From contig CAYSQJ010000003.1 in the NCBI GenBank assembly GCA_964433345.1, positions 248,001 through 312,000 on the forward strand: a stretch of DNA of 64,000 nt. The letters are read 5' to 3'. The notes under the pieces are model-generated. The model was given only the letters and a program-made list of their open reading frames with translations, was not told the origin of the DNA and did not search any database. Below, piece after piece: positions 1-8,395 of this stretch. The first letter of the stretch is position 1. Every line of letters begins with the position of its first letter. Both the position numbers and the translations under genes were made by a program. This DNA is from Ga0077527 sp964433345 (lineage in GTDB: Bacteria > Pseudomonadota > Gammaproteobacteria > Burkholderiales > SG8-41).

Positions 1-1
1 C

Positions 2-514
2 TCGCTGGAACCTAGCCAGCTGCCCGAGCCGCAATCGGCGGGCGCGCGCCTGACCGCGCGCTACTGCATCCAGTGCCATTACCTGCCCAACCCTCAGATG
101 CATACCCCCGCGCGCTGGCAGCCGGTGGTCGAGCGCATGCTCTGGCGCATGCGCGGCAAAGGCAACATGGGCGCCCTGATGAAGGACATGATGGCCGGCG
201 TCACTGCGCCCGACGAGGCGGAAGCCGCAACCCTGATCGCCTACCTGCGCAAGCACGGCCAGCGCGAAATCGATCCGCGACATCCGGCGCTGGACACACG
301 CGCCGGGCAGATGTTCAGCATTGCCTGTTCGCAATGCCACGCGCTGCCCGATCCGCAGCGCCATACCGCAGGTGAATGGCCGTCAGTGGTGCGGCGCATG
401 CAGCAGCATATGGCCTGGACCAACACCGTGGTCGGCATCCCGCAGCTGCGCACCCGACCCGAACTCGACACCGCGGCTATCGTCCGCCTGCTGCAGCGGC
501 ACGCGCGGCGCTGA
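2..514 (+). CDS. Diheme cytochrome c, C-terminal part (5' end outside the window)
   Basis: The frame is open from base 2 and ends in TGA at 512-514, so the gene starts upstream of the window. Two haem c attachment motifs are visible: CIQCH (codons at 65-79) and CSQCH (326-340). Between and after them are helical stretches typical of small class I c-type cytochromes, which places the product in the periplasm or on its membrane face as an electron carrier. The ATG at 98 lies after the first haem motif and is therefore not the real start. The partner enzyme is not visible, and the exact family cannot be named from this fragment. Confidence 0.8.
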   Translation, partial: SLEPSQLPEPQSAGARLTARYCIQCHYLPNPQMHTPARWQPVVERMLWRMRGKGNMGALMKDMMAGVTAPDEAEAATLIAYLRKHGQREIDPRHPALDTRAGQMFSIACSQCHALPDPQRHTAGEWPSVVRRMQQHMAWTNTVVGIPQLRTRPELDTAAIVRLLQRHARR

Positions 515-538
515 AGTTCAGCGCCGCCGGGACGCCGC

Positions 539-1174
539 CTAAACCTGCGGCACCGCCATCCCGCGCTGCACTGCAGGCCGTGCCGAGATGGTGTCGAACC
601 AGCGCTTGACGCTGGGGTAATCATTGAGGTCGGTCTTGTGCCATTCATGGCGCGCGACCCAGGGATAGGTCGCCATGTCGGCGATGGTGTATTCACCACC
701 GGCCAGCCATTCATGTCCGGCGAGCTGCTTGTCGAGCACGCCGTAGAGACGCCGCGTCTCGGTGACATAGCGTTCGATCGCGTACGGCACCGGCTCCTTC
801 GCCGCGCGCAGAAAATGGTGCACCTGGCCGAACATCGGACCGACGCCGCCCATCTGGAACATCAACCATTGCAGCGCGTCGTAACGCCCGCGCACCGCCT
901 GCGGCAAAAACTTCCCGGTCTTGCCGGCGAGGTAGACCAGAATCGCCCCGGATTCCATCAGTGAGATCGGCTTCCCGTCGGGTCCGTCGGGATCGACGAT
1001 CGCCGGAATCTTGCTGTTGGGATTGATGGCGAGGAACTCGGGCTTGAACTGCTCGCCCTGCCCGATGTTGATTGCATGCGCGCGGTACGGCAGGCCGCAT
1101 TCCTCGAGCATGATGGAGACCTTGCGGCCGTTGGGGGTGGTCCAGGTGTAAAAGTCGATCACGGGATGCTCCAT
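539..1174 (-). CDS. yfcG: Glutathione S-transferase, YfcG/YghU-like (Nu class)
   Basis: A 211-residue cytosolic protein with an N-terminal thioredoxin-like domain containing TTPNGRKV near residue 12 and the glutathione-binding PxxESGAIL-type segment (SLMESGAILVYLA) near residue 71, followed by an all-helical C-terminal domain with MGGVGPMFGQ. These features match the E. coli YfcG/YghU group, which reduces disulfides with glutathione rather than mainly conjugating it. The ATG sits directly beside an AT-rich IHF-like motif separating it from cca. The class assignment is good; the substrate is unknown. The gene symbol is by resemblance to E. coli. Confidence 0.85.
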   Translation of the reverse strand: MEHPVIDFYTWTTPNGRKVSIMLEECGLPYRAHAINIGQGEQFKPEFLAINPNSKIPAIVDPDGPDGKPISLMESGAILVYLAGKTGKFLPQAVRGRYDALQWLMFQMGGVGPMFGQVHHFLRAAKEPVPYAIERYVTETRRLYGVLDKQLAGHEWLAGGEYTIADMATYPWVARHEWHKTDLNDYPSVKRWFDTISARPAVQRGMAVPQV

Positions 1175-1193
1175 AAGTATTTGTTTTTATTTA

Positions 1194-2303
1194 CTATTTT
1201 TTAGACGCTGCGATGGCCTCGCGGCGCGCCTCCGCCACCGCGGCCTTGATCGCGGCGGCACCTGACTGCCGGCGCGCCACCGCACCGGCATCCACGGCCA
1301 GCGCGGCCGCGTGCGCGCGCAACAGCCGCGAACGTGCCGCCTGTGCCTCGCGTTCTCCCGCGAGCACCGCCTCGACCAGGTCGCGAAAGCGCTCGGGGCG
1401 GCGCCAGGCATCAGCCGCATCCATCACCTCGAACAGTTCACCAACGTCCAGCCCCGCGGCATCGGCCAGCGCATTGCCGTGGCGCGATGCCAGCAGCGCA
1501 AGGTCGCGGCAGCCCGCGGGCAGGCGCAGTTTCGCGCCAAGCGCATCGATCGCCTCGGGCTCGAGCCCGCGCGCCAGCGCGGCGAAGCGCACCTCCAGCG
1601 ATGCGTTTGCCGCCGCCGCGGCATCGAGCGCGGCGAGTGCCTCGTCGATGACGCCCTCGTCGTACAGCGCATCAAACTGCGGCAGCACGCGTGCCAGCGC
1701 GCCGCAGTCGCGCAGCACCGCAAACATCACCGACGGCGTTTTTTCCATCAAGCCCTTGGCCAGTTCCTGCCACACCCGTTCGGCGACCAGCGCGTCGGCC
1801 TCGCCGGCCTCGACCATCTTCTGCATCAGCGCCTGCGTCTCGGGAGCGACCGCAAAGCCGAAACGCGCGGCGAAGCGCGCCACGCGCAGGATGCGCACCG
1901 GGTCTTCGGCAAAAGCCGGACTGACATGGCGCAGGATGCCCTCGCCGAGGTCTTCGGCGCCCCGGTAGGGATCGACCAGGCGGCCGTCCGCGCCGCGTGC
2001 CATCGCGTTGATGGTCAGGTCGCGGCGTTGCAGATCCTGCTCCAGCGTGACGTCGGGTGCAGCGTGGAAGGCAAAGCCGTGATAACCCGGAGCGGTCTTG
2101 CGCTCGGTGCGCGCCAGCGCGTACTCCTCGTGGGTCTCGGGATGCAGGAACACCGGAAAATCGCGGCCGACCGGGCGGTAACCGAGCTTCACCATGTCCT
2201 CGGGCGTGGCGCCGACGACGACATGATCGCGGTCCCGCACCGGCAGGCCCAGCATTTCGTCGCGCACCGCGCCGCCGACGATGTAGGTCTCGATCGCCAT
2301 CAT
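1194..2303 (-). CDS. cca: CCA tRNA nucleotidyltransferase
   Basis: This enzyme adds or repairs the 3' CCA end of tRNAs. The N-terminus carries the class II nucleotidyltransferase signature: YIVGGAVRDEMLG, then DRDHVVVG with the metal-binding acidic pair, then RRDLTINAMA and the ribose/base-recognition segment EDPVRILRVARFAARF. The ATG at 2303 overlaps the stop of the upstream permease gene (ATGA), which favours this start over an open frame extending to 2348. The C-terminal half is alanine-rich and, where E. coli Cca has the HD phosphohydrolase motif, reads FAALARGLEPE with no HD pair. Length is 369 residues, shorter than HD-containing homologues. Confidence 0.93.
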   Translation of the reverse strand: MMAIETYIVGGAVRDEMLGLPVRDRDHVVVGATPEDMVKLGYRPVGRDFPVFLHPETHEEYALARTERKTAPGYHGFAFHAAPDVTLEQDLQRRDLTINAMARGADGRLVDPYRGAEDLGEGILRHVSPAFAEDPVRILRVARFAARFGFAVAPETQALMQKMVEAGEADALVAERVWQELAKGLMEKTPSVMFAVLRDCGALARVLPQFDALYDEGVIDEALAALDAAAAANASLEVRFAALARGLEPEAIDALGAKLRLPAGCRDLALLASRHGNALADAAGLDVGELFEVMDAADAWRRPERFRDLVEAVLAGEREAQAARSRLLRAHAAALAVDAGAVARRQSGAAAIKAAVAEARREAIAASKK

Positions 2304-2968
2304 CCGCGCCGGGCGAGGTATCGCCGGTCGTCGAACATCAGGATCCATTGCGGGTAATACGCAACCATCAGGGCAGTGAACATTCCGGTCATGAAGGCTT
2401 CACCCCAGGACAGCAGGAGGGCGTAAGGCAGATAGTACTCCGCCAGATAGGCCGGGGCATAAGAGCCGGCAGCGGCATGCAGCCCGGCCGCCATGATGAC
2501 GCTGGCTGCCATCGCCAGCGCACCGGCGAAAAAGCCGCCGGCAAAAATGAACACGAAGAGCTGCGGCGGCAGCCAGCGTTCAATCGCCCGCAACAGCGCA
2601 TACGAGACCCAGACCGGAAGCGCGCCGGCGAGCAACGCGTTCGCCGGATAGGCCGTTGCGTCGCCCATGCCGGCGAAAGCCGCCGCCGCGGCAACCGCGT
2701 AGAGCGCAAGCTGCGCCAGCCGCGGACCGAACATCAGCATCAGCACCGTCGCGCCGAGCAGATGCATGCCGAGCCCGGGCTTGATGCCGGAGCGGATGGT
2801 CCACAGAGTGAATACGATGGCGATGGCCGCGCACCACAGGTTGAGGCGCCGGAGATCGCGCAGCGGTCGCCAGGCGTCGCGCGCCAGCAGCGGCAACAAG
2901 GTCAGTAGCCACAGCGCCCAGAGGCCCGTCAGCCAGTCCGCAGGGAGCAGTCCCGCGGTGAGATTCAC
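2300..2968 (-). CDS. CbiM-like energy-coupling factor transporter permease
   Basis: An integral membrane protein of 222 residues with about six to seven hydrophobic segments. The segment GLGMHLLGATVLMLMFG and the later ANALLAGALPVWVSYALL resemble the conserved cores of CbiM-type S-components, which bind Co or Ni ions for ECF transporters. No T-component or ATPase gene is adjacent, as is common for this betaproteobacterial family, so the metal and transport partners cannot be stated. The likely start is GTG at 2968; the gene follows the NDUFA9-like gene by 21 bp and overlaps cca by 4 bp, suggesting one transcript. Confidence 0.7.
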   Translation of the reverse strand: MNLTAGLLPADWLTGLWALWLLTLLPLLARDAWRPLRDLRRLNLWCAAIAIVFTLWTIRSGIKPGLGMHLLGATVLMLMFGPRLAQLALYAVAAAAAFAGMGDATAYPANALLAGALPVWVSYALLRAIERWLPPQLFVFIFAGGFFAGALAMAASVIMAAGLHAAAGSYAPAYLAEYYLPYALLLSWGEAFMTGMFTALMVAYYPQWILMFDDRRYLARRG

Positions 2969-2989
2969 GACAGGCGCGACGGTGCCGGC

Positions 2990-4009
2990 TCAGCGCCCGG
3001 CACGGCTGCGCATCCGGTCGTAACGCGCGCGCGGCGTTTCCGTCACCAGCCAGCACGGCGCCAGCGCCTCCAGCGACTGCGGACGTATGCCGAAGGGGAA
3101 GGAATTGTCGCTGACGCTGTCGATTTCCATCGAGCGCAGATTGTCGCGGGTCATCAGTTTCACCGGCAGCAGTTCCATCGCGAAGGCCTGGCAGTAGGAC
3201 AGTGAACGGTTCAGTCCGATCACCGGCCGCGGCCTGCCGATGGTGCGCCCGACCCAGGTCACCAGCTCGCGCAGCGTGTAGCGCCGCGGGCCGCAAAGGT
3301 CGTAGCTGCGGCCGATGCTGGCAACGTCGGAGAGCGCGTGGGCGAACGCGGCGGCGACGTCGCCGACGAACACCGGCTGGAAGCGCGCCTGCGGGCTGGC
3401 CAGCGCCAGCACCGGCAGCAGGCGCAGCAATCCGGCAAACAGGTTGAGAAAACTGTCTCCGGGTCCGAAAATCACCGAGGGCCGGAAAATCGTCCAGTCG
3501 AGCCCGGAGTCACGGACGATGCGCTCGGCCTCGCCCTTGCTGCGCAGATAGGCGCTGGGCGCGTCCTCCGCCGCAGCCAGCGCGCTCATCTGCAGCAAGC
3601 GCCGCACGCCGGCCTCGCGGCAGGCCGCGACCAGCTTGCTTGCGAGCTCGACATGGGCCGCGGCAAAACCGCGCGGTCCGCGCGCATCGTGCAGCACGCC
3701 GACGAGGTTGATCACCGCATCGCAGCCGCTCAGCAGTCCGGCAAGTGCAGCCGGGTCGTGGATATCGGCGCGCACAACGTCCACCGTCGGCAGCAGGATC
3801 AATGATTTAGCGCGCTCGCGGTCGCGCGTCGGCACGCGCACGCGGTAACCGCGCGCTGCGAGCTGCTGGCAGACATGGCGACCGACGAAGCCGGAACCGC
3901 CGATTACAGCGATGAGTGATGAGTGATGAGCGATGAACGGAACCCGGCGGCTGACGTCACGCACATCGCTTTTTGCTTTTTGCTCAACACTCATCTGTTC
4001 ATCACTCAT
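2990..4009 (-). CDS. NDUFA9-family NAD(P)-dependent SDR (complex I-associated type)
   Basis: An extended/atypical short-chain dehydrogenase. The Rossmann motif AVIGGSGFVGRHV is preceded by about 35 residues that have no counterpart in usual family members, which begin a few residues before this motif. The body contains NLVGVLHD, the YLRSKGEAE active-site region and FRPSVIFGPGD, all characteristic of the NDUFA9/YbjT-like group. The unusual N-terminus is encoded by an inverted heptamer array (3909-4012), which supplies ATG codons; I chose the ATG at 4009, while a TTG at 4021 would overlap the slt stop. The function in bacteria is unclear; quinone or complex I association is known only for the eukaryotic relative. 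Confidence 0.82.
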   Translation of the reverse strand: MSDEQMSVEQKAKSDVRDVSRRVPFIAHHSSLIAVIGGSGFVGRHVCQQLAARGYRVRVPTRDRERAKSLILLPTVDVVRADIHDPAALAGLLSGCDAVINLVGVLHDARGPRGFAAAHVELASKLVAACREAGVRRLLQMSALAAAEDAPSAYLRSKGEAERIVRDSGLDWTIFRPSVIFGPGDSFLNLFAGLLRLLPVLALASPQARFQPVFVGDVAAAFAHALSDVASIGRSYDLCGPRRYTLRELVTWVGRTIGRPRPVIGLNRSLSYCQAFAMELLPVKLMTRDNLRSMEIDSVSDNSFPFGIRPQSLEALAPCWLVTETPRARYDRMRSRAGR

Positions 4010-4012
4010 CGT
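3909..4012. repeat. Inverted heptamer array (hairpin element), locus 1
   Basis: The left arm is four 7-bp units GCGATGA, GTGATGA, GTGATGA, GCGATGA (3909-3936). The right arm (3984-4012) holds degenerate reverse-complement units of the type TCATCAC/TCATCTG/TCATCGT. The intervening 47 bp has no gene. The element sits between slt and the NDUFA9-like gene and is read as coding sequence for the N-terminus of the latter. Related elements occur at 26107-26218, 40489-40576 and 56148-56599. Confidence 0.7.
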
Positions 4013-4017
4013 TGCTT

Positions 4018-5946
4018 TCAAGGTGTGTCGCCCAGCGATTTTTCGCGGGCGCGAACCCGCGGCTCGATGACGCCGATGCGCGCGCGCAGGGACTGCGCCT
4101 GCTGGCTGAAGTTGTGGGCGTAGTAACTGGAATTGGCCATCACCCGCTTCACGTAATCCCGGGTTTCGTTGAAAGGAATGCTTTCGGCGTAGATTGCCGC
4201 CTCCATGCTCTCGCCGGCGCGCCAGGCCCGCGCGCGGCCGGGGCCGGCATTATAGGCAGCGGAAGCGAGCACCGGGCTGCCGTCGAGGGTGTCGAGCACA
4301 TGGCGCAGGTAGTAGGTGCCAAGGCTGATATTGGTTTCAACCTCGGTAACCTGGGACCACTGCCAGTCCTTTAGACCCAGTTTGCCGGCAACCCATTTTG
4401 CGGTCGCCGGCATCAGCTGCATCAGGCCGCTGGCGCCGACGCGGGAGCGGGCCTGGGCGATGAAGCGGCTCTCCTGGCGGATCAGGCCGTTGACCCAGGC
4501 TTCGTCGAGGTCGAGCTGGCGCGCCGCGGCCTGCAGCTGATCGCGGTACGGCGCCAGATAACGCAGTCCGAAGTCATGTTCGAATATCGTGCGTTCGGCG
4601 GTGTTGATCGCGCGGTCGTACACCGAATTGCGCCGCGCGACTTCCGCCGCCGCCAGCAGCTGACGGTCGCTCAGACCCCTGATCGCCCACAGCCATTCGC
4701 GCACCGCTTCCAGCCGCACGTCGAGCTGGAACAGCGCCAGCGCGCGACGGATGCCGGACCGCGCGGCAATCGCTGCAATCTCCTGCTCCGTCGGCTTGTA
4801 GGCTACTGCCGGTGACTGCACCGTGCCGCCGAGGTCCTCCTGCGCCAGCTGCCCGTAGAAGTGGTACTCGGCGGACAGCGGCTTCAGCAGTGCCAGCGCC
4901 TCGGCCTCGCGGCCGAGTACCTTCAATGCACGCGCGCGCCAGTAGCGCCAGGCCGGGTCTTCGGCCTCCTTCGGCGTCATTGCCTCGATCGCCTCCAGCA
5001 CCTCGGGCCAGCTCTGGGCGCGCAGTGCGGCGCGCACTTTCCAGGCGAGCTGCAAATCGCTCATGCCGGCGGCCCGCGAAAACCATTCCAGCGCCGACGG
5101 ATCGTGGCGCATTGCGCCGAAGTAGCCAATCACGCCCCAGACATAGGCACGCTCTTCCCCGGAGAAGCGCGGCCCGAGCCGCGTCCAGTGCGCAGCCGCC
5201 TGCTGCGGCGAGGTCCGCGCGAGGCGATGCACCGCGAACATCGCGGCTTCGCGTCCGGCACGCGACTTCAGTTCCAGGCGCGCGTCAGCAAGATGCGCCG
5301 CCGGATTGCCCGAAATCGCCGTGAGCAGGCGCGCATCCGGTGCCTGCCCCTTCGGCAGGAAAGCGGCGACCCTGCCGGCCAGTCCGGCCTGCCCGGCCTC
5401 CAGCGCCAGCCGCACCCGGGTCCATACATCCTCGGTCGACAGCTGCCCGCTGCGCACCAGCGCATCGAACAGCGGATCGCAGCTCTCGGGCAGAGCGCGC
5501 GCGACGAACCACAGCGGGCGCGCTTCGCGCAGCGCCATGCTGTCGACCTGCACACGCGCCTGCAGCGCATAGCAGGTGGTCTCGAGATCTTCGTTGACCA
5601 GAGCCGGCAGCTCGGCGGAGAAGGTTTCCCACTGGCCGTTCTTGCCGAGCTGCTTCAGCCAGTCGCGGCGCAGGTAATCCGACAGCGGTGTGTCCGGATT
5701 GGCCGCCAGCCAGGCGCGCAGCTCCGCGGCGTCTAGCTTGTCGAGCCGGGTCCGCAATAACCAGTACTGCACATAGGGTTCAAGGAGCTGGCCCTGGAAT
5801 CGCGGCAACAGTTGCTCCAGCCGTCGCGCATCCCCGGCCCGCGCCGCATCGCGCGCGGAGAGGAAGGCATCATCCAGGCTCGCCGCACCGGCGCCGGCGT
5901 GAATCACGACGGCCAAAATCAGCGGCAAGATCCGGGTGTATATCAT
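4018..5946 (-). CDS. slt: Soluble lytic murein transglycosylase
   Basis: A periplasmic enzyme that cleaves peptidoglycan glycan strands to 1,6-anhydromuropeptides. The start at 5946 gives a signal peptide (MIYTRILPLILAVVIHAGAGAA). A long alpha-helical superhelical U-domain follows, then the C-terminal SLT domain with QESRFIAQARSRVGASGLMQLMPATA split over residues near 500-530 (the Glu of QESRF is the expected catalytic acid), NISLGTYYLRHVL and AYNAGPGRARAWR. The length of 642 residues fits the Slt70 family. An open frame continues upstream to 6111 but overlaps ilvA and lacks the signal peptide at its N-terminus. A 22-bp gap with an IHF consensus site separates it from ilvA. Confidence 0.93.
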   Translation of the reverse strand: MIYTRILPLILAVVIHAGAGAASLDDAFLSARDAARAGDARRLEQLLPRFQGQLLEPYVQYWLLRTRLDKLDAAELRAWLAANPDTPLSDYLRRDWLKQLGKNGQWETFSAELPALVNEDLETTCYALQARVQVDSMALREARPLWFVARALPESCDPLFDALVRSGQLSTEDVWTRVRLALEAGQAGLAGRVAAFLPKGQAPDARLLTAISGNPAAHLADARLELKSRAGREAAMFAVHRLARTSPQQAAAHWTRLGPRFSGEERAYVWGVIGYFGAMRHDPSALEWFSRAAGMSDLQLAWKVRAALRAQSWPEVLEAIEAMTPKEAEDPAWRYWRARALKVLGREAEALALLKPLSAEYHFYGQLAQEDLGGTVQSPAVAYKPTEQEIAAIAARSGIRRALALFQLDVRLEAVREWLWAIRGLSDRQLLAAAEVARRNSVYDRAINTAERTIFEHDFGLRYLAPYRDQLQAAARQLDLDEAWVNGLIRQESRFIAQARSRVGASGLMQLMPATAKWVAGKLGLKDWQWSQVTEVETNISLGTYYLRHVLDTLDGSPVLASAAYNAGPGRARAWRAGESMEAAIYAESIPFNETRDYVKRVMANSSYYAHNFSQQAQSLRARIGVIEPRVRAREKSLGDTP

Positions 5947-5958
5947 AACTTGTTGATT
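5946..5958 (-). promoter_or_regulatory. IHF-type site between ilvA and slt
   Basis: On the minus strand this reads AATCAACAAGTTA, a full match to the IHF consensus WATCAANNNNTTR. An AT-rich tract lies on its 5' side, as in strong IHF sites, and the last base touches the slt ATG. IHF binding is an inference from the consensus. Confidence 0.5.
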
Positions 5959-5968
5959 ATAAACGATA

Positions 5969-7480
5969 TTATCCCAAAAACAGGCGGTAAGCCGGATTGC
6001 GAGTTTCATCGACCCAAGGGTAACCCACCTGCGCAAGGAAGGCCCGGAAACGTGCCTGGTCCGAAGGCGGCACCTGCATGCCGACCAGAACGCGGCCGTA
6101 GTCCGCGCCATGGTTGCGGTAATGGAACAGGCTGATGTTCCAGCCGCGGCTCATGCTGCTGAGGAAACGCATCAGCGCACCCGGCCGTTCCGGAAATTCG
6201 AAACGGTAGAGGATCTCGTTGCTGACCGGGGCATGGCCGCCGACCATGTGCCGCACGTGAAGCTTGGCGAGGTCGTTGCCGCTGAGGTCCAGCGTCTTGA
6301 GGCCGCGCCGGCGCAGGGCGCGCACCAGCTGCGCCGTTTCCCGGCGGTCGCGCACCTGCACTCCGACAAAAACCTGCGCCTGCTGCGCGTCGTCATAGCG
6401 GTAATTGAACTCTGTCACGTTGCGCGGACCCAGCTGTTCGCAAAAGGCCTTGAAACTGCCGGGCTTCTCCGGGATGGTCACCGCGAGTATCGCCTCGCGG
6501 TTTTCGCCGAGCTCCGCTTCTTCTGCGACAAAGCGCAGGCGGTCAAAGTTCATGTTGGCGCCGCAGGCCACCGCCACCAGGGTCGCGCCGCGGATGCCCT
6601 TGCGCGCCACCCAGGCTTTCGCCCCGGCAATGGCCAGCGCGCCGGCCGGCTCCAGAATGGCGCGGGTATCCTCGAAAACGTCCTTGATTGCCGCACACAT
6701 CGCATCGGTATCGACGCGGATCACCTCGTCGACCAGCGTGCGGCACAGCCTGAAGGTCTCCTTGCCGACCTGCTTGACCGCGACACCGTCGGCGAACAAT
6801 CCGACCTGGGCGAGCTTGACGCGGCGTCCGGCCTTCAGCGACTGGTACATCGCATCCGAATCGACCGGCTCGACGCCGATGATGCGGATCGACGGCCGCA
6901 GCCGCTTGACATAGGCAGCGATGCCGGCGATCAGCCCGCCGCCGCCTATGGCCACGAAAATGGCATCGATGGGTTCCGGGTGCTGGCGCAGGATCTCCAT
7001 TGCGATGGTGCCCTGCCCGGCGATCACCTCGGGGTCGTCGTAGGGATGCACATAGGTCAGGCCGCGGCGCTTCTCAAGCGCCCGCGCATGGGCCGCCGCC
7101 TCGTCGTAGGAATCACCGTGCAGCACCACTTTCGCACCACGCGCGCGCACCGCATCGACCTTGATGTCCGGCGTGGTCACCGGCATCACGATGGTCGCGC
7201 TGCAGCCCAGGCGCTTGGCCGCCAGCGCGACGCCCTGCGCATGGTTGCCGGCCGAAGCGGCGATCACGCCCCGGCGCAGGGCCTCCTTCGGCAGGTGCGC
7301 CATCTTGTTGTAGGCGCCGCGCAGCTTGAACGAGAACACCGGTTGCATGTCCTCGCGCTTGAGCAGCAGGCGGTTGTGCAGGCGCCGCGACAGATTCGGG
7401 GCCGGTTCCAGCGGCGACTCCACCGCCACGTCATAGACGCGCGCGTTGAGGATGCGTTCCAGGTAATCAGTTTTTTTCAT
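5969..7480 (-). CDS. ilvA: Threonine ammonia-lyase, biosynthetic
   Basis: A PLP enzyme converting threonine to 2-oxobutanoate, the first step to isoleucine. The PLP Schiff-base lysine is Lys52 in FSFKLRGAYN; the phosphate-binding glycine loop is IGGGGLIAGIA. After the catalytic domain come two ACT-like regulatory modules (KPGSFKAFCEQLG and RPGALMRFLSSM), typical of the 500-residue isoleucine-feedback-inhibited form rather than the short catabolic TdcB. The ATG at 7480 has the usual N-terminal helix (YLERILNARVYDV). It is divergent from rpiA with a 165-bp spacer that must hold both promoters. Confidence 0.96.
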   Translation of the reverse strand: MKKTDYLERILNARVYDVAVESPLEPAPNLSRRLHNRLLLKREDMQPVFSFKLRGAYNKMAHLPKEALRRGVIAASAGNHAQGVALAAKRLGCSATIVMPVTTPDIKVDAVRARGAKVVLHGDSYDEAAAHARALEKRRGLTYVHPYDDPEVIAGQGTIAMEILRQHPEPIDAIFVAIGGGGLIAGIAAYVKRLRPSIRIIGVEPVDSDAMYQSLKAGRRVKLAQVGLFADGVAVKQVGKETFRLCRTLVDEVIRVDTDAMCAAIKDVFEDTRAILEPAGALAIAGAKAWVARKGIRGATLVAVACGANMNFDRLRFVAEEAELGENREAILAVTIPEKPGSFKAFCEQLGPRNVTEFNYRYDDAQQAQVFVGVQVRDRRETAQLVRALRRRGLKTLDLSGNDLAKLHVRHMVGGHAPVSNEILYRFEFPERPGALMRFLSSMSRGWNISLFHYRNHGADYGRVLVGMQVPPSDQARFRAFLAQVGYPWVDETRNPAYRLFLG

Positions 7481-7645
7481 CGCCGCTTTTCCACCCGCTT
7501 TTTTGTCCGCATTTTCGTCATTTATTCATGCACTTCCGGCAGCCCGCCGGCCCGCAAAGGTTATCAGGAATGCCGCCGTGCCGCGATGAATGCCGTGGGC
7601 AGTGATTCGTGTATATTGAATCGCAGGCACAACACGGGATTTTCA

Positions 7646-8326
7646 ATGACTCAGGACGCGCAAAAGCAGGCGGCGGCACGGGCGGCAGCGGCACTGGTGC
7701 CCGAAGGCAGCGTAGTCGGCGTCGGCACCGGATCCACTGTCAATTTTTTCATCGACGAGCTGGCGAAAATCAAGTCGCGCATCGAGGGCGCCGTATCGAG
7801 CTCCGAGGCGAGCGCGGCGCGGCTCAAGGCCGCCGGCATACCGGTGTTCGATCTCAACGGCGTGCGCGAACTGCCGGTCTATGTCGACGGCGCCGACGAG
7901 GTCACCCGCCACCTGATGATGATCAAGGGCGGCGGCGGCGCGCTGACCCGCGAGAAGATCGTCGCCGCGGTCGCCGGCCAATTCATCTGCATCGCCGACG
8001 CCTCGAAACTGGTCGACGTGCTCGGGCGCTTTCCGCTGCCGGTCGAGGTGATTCCGATGGCGCGTTCGCATGTCGCGCGCGAACTGGCAAGGCTAGGCGG
8101 CCAACCGGAGTGGCGCAGCGGTTTCGTCACCGACAACGGCAACGTGATCCTCGACGTGCGCAACCTCAGCATCGTCGATCCGCCGGAACTGGAAAGCAGG
8201 ATCAACCAGATCACCGGGGTGGTCACCAACGGCCTGTTTGCACGGCGTCCCGCCGACGTGCTGCTGCTCGCCGGTCCCGGCGGCGTCGAGACCCTGCGCC
8301 GGCAGACAGCCACGAAATTGTCATAA
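7646..8326 (+). CDS. rpiA: Ribose-5-phosphate isomerase A
   Basis: It interconverts ribose 5-phosphate and ribulose 5-phosphate in the non-oxidative pentose phosphate pathway. Its 226 residues contain the substrate motifs VGVGTGSTVNFF, YVDGADEVTRHL and KGGGGALTREKI (the Glu of the last is the expected catalytic residue). The ATG at 7646 is favoured because the family begins a few residues before the helix preceding the phosphate loop; the same frame is open far upstream but there it only mirrors ilvA. It is followed 69 bp later by phoU. Confidence 0.96.
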   Translation: MTQDAQKQAAARAAAALVPEGSVVGVGTGSTVNFFIDELAKIKSRIEGAVSSSEASAARLKAAGIPVFDLNGVRELPVYVDGADEVTRHLMMIKGGGGALTREKIVAAVAGQFICIADASKLVDVLGRFPLPVEVIPMARSHVARELARLGGQPEWRSGFVTDNGNVILDVRNLSIVDPPELESRINQITGVVTNGLFARRPADVLLLAGPGGVETLRRQTATKLS

Positions 8327-8395
8327 TCCGCTGATATTAATAACCTCCCTTTTACCGTCCTTCTTTACTGCCCCTTTTTGCAGGAACAAGCCGCC

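Noticed and set aside
6110..7645. N-terminal extension of rpiA in the same frame
   Set aside because: The region is antisense to ilvA and adds no ribose-5-phosphate isomerase residues; the normal start is at 7646.
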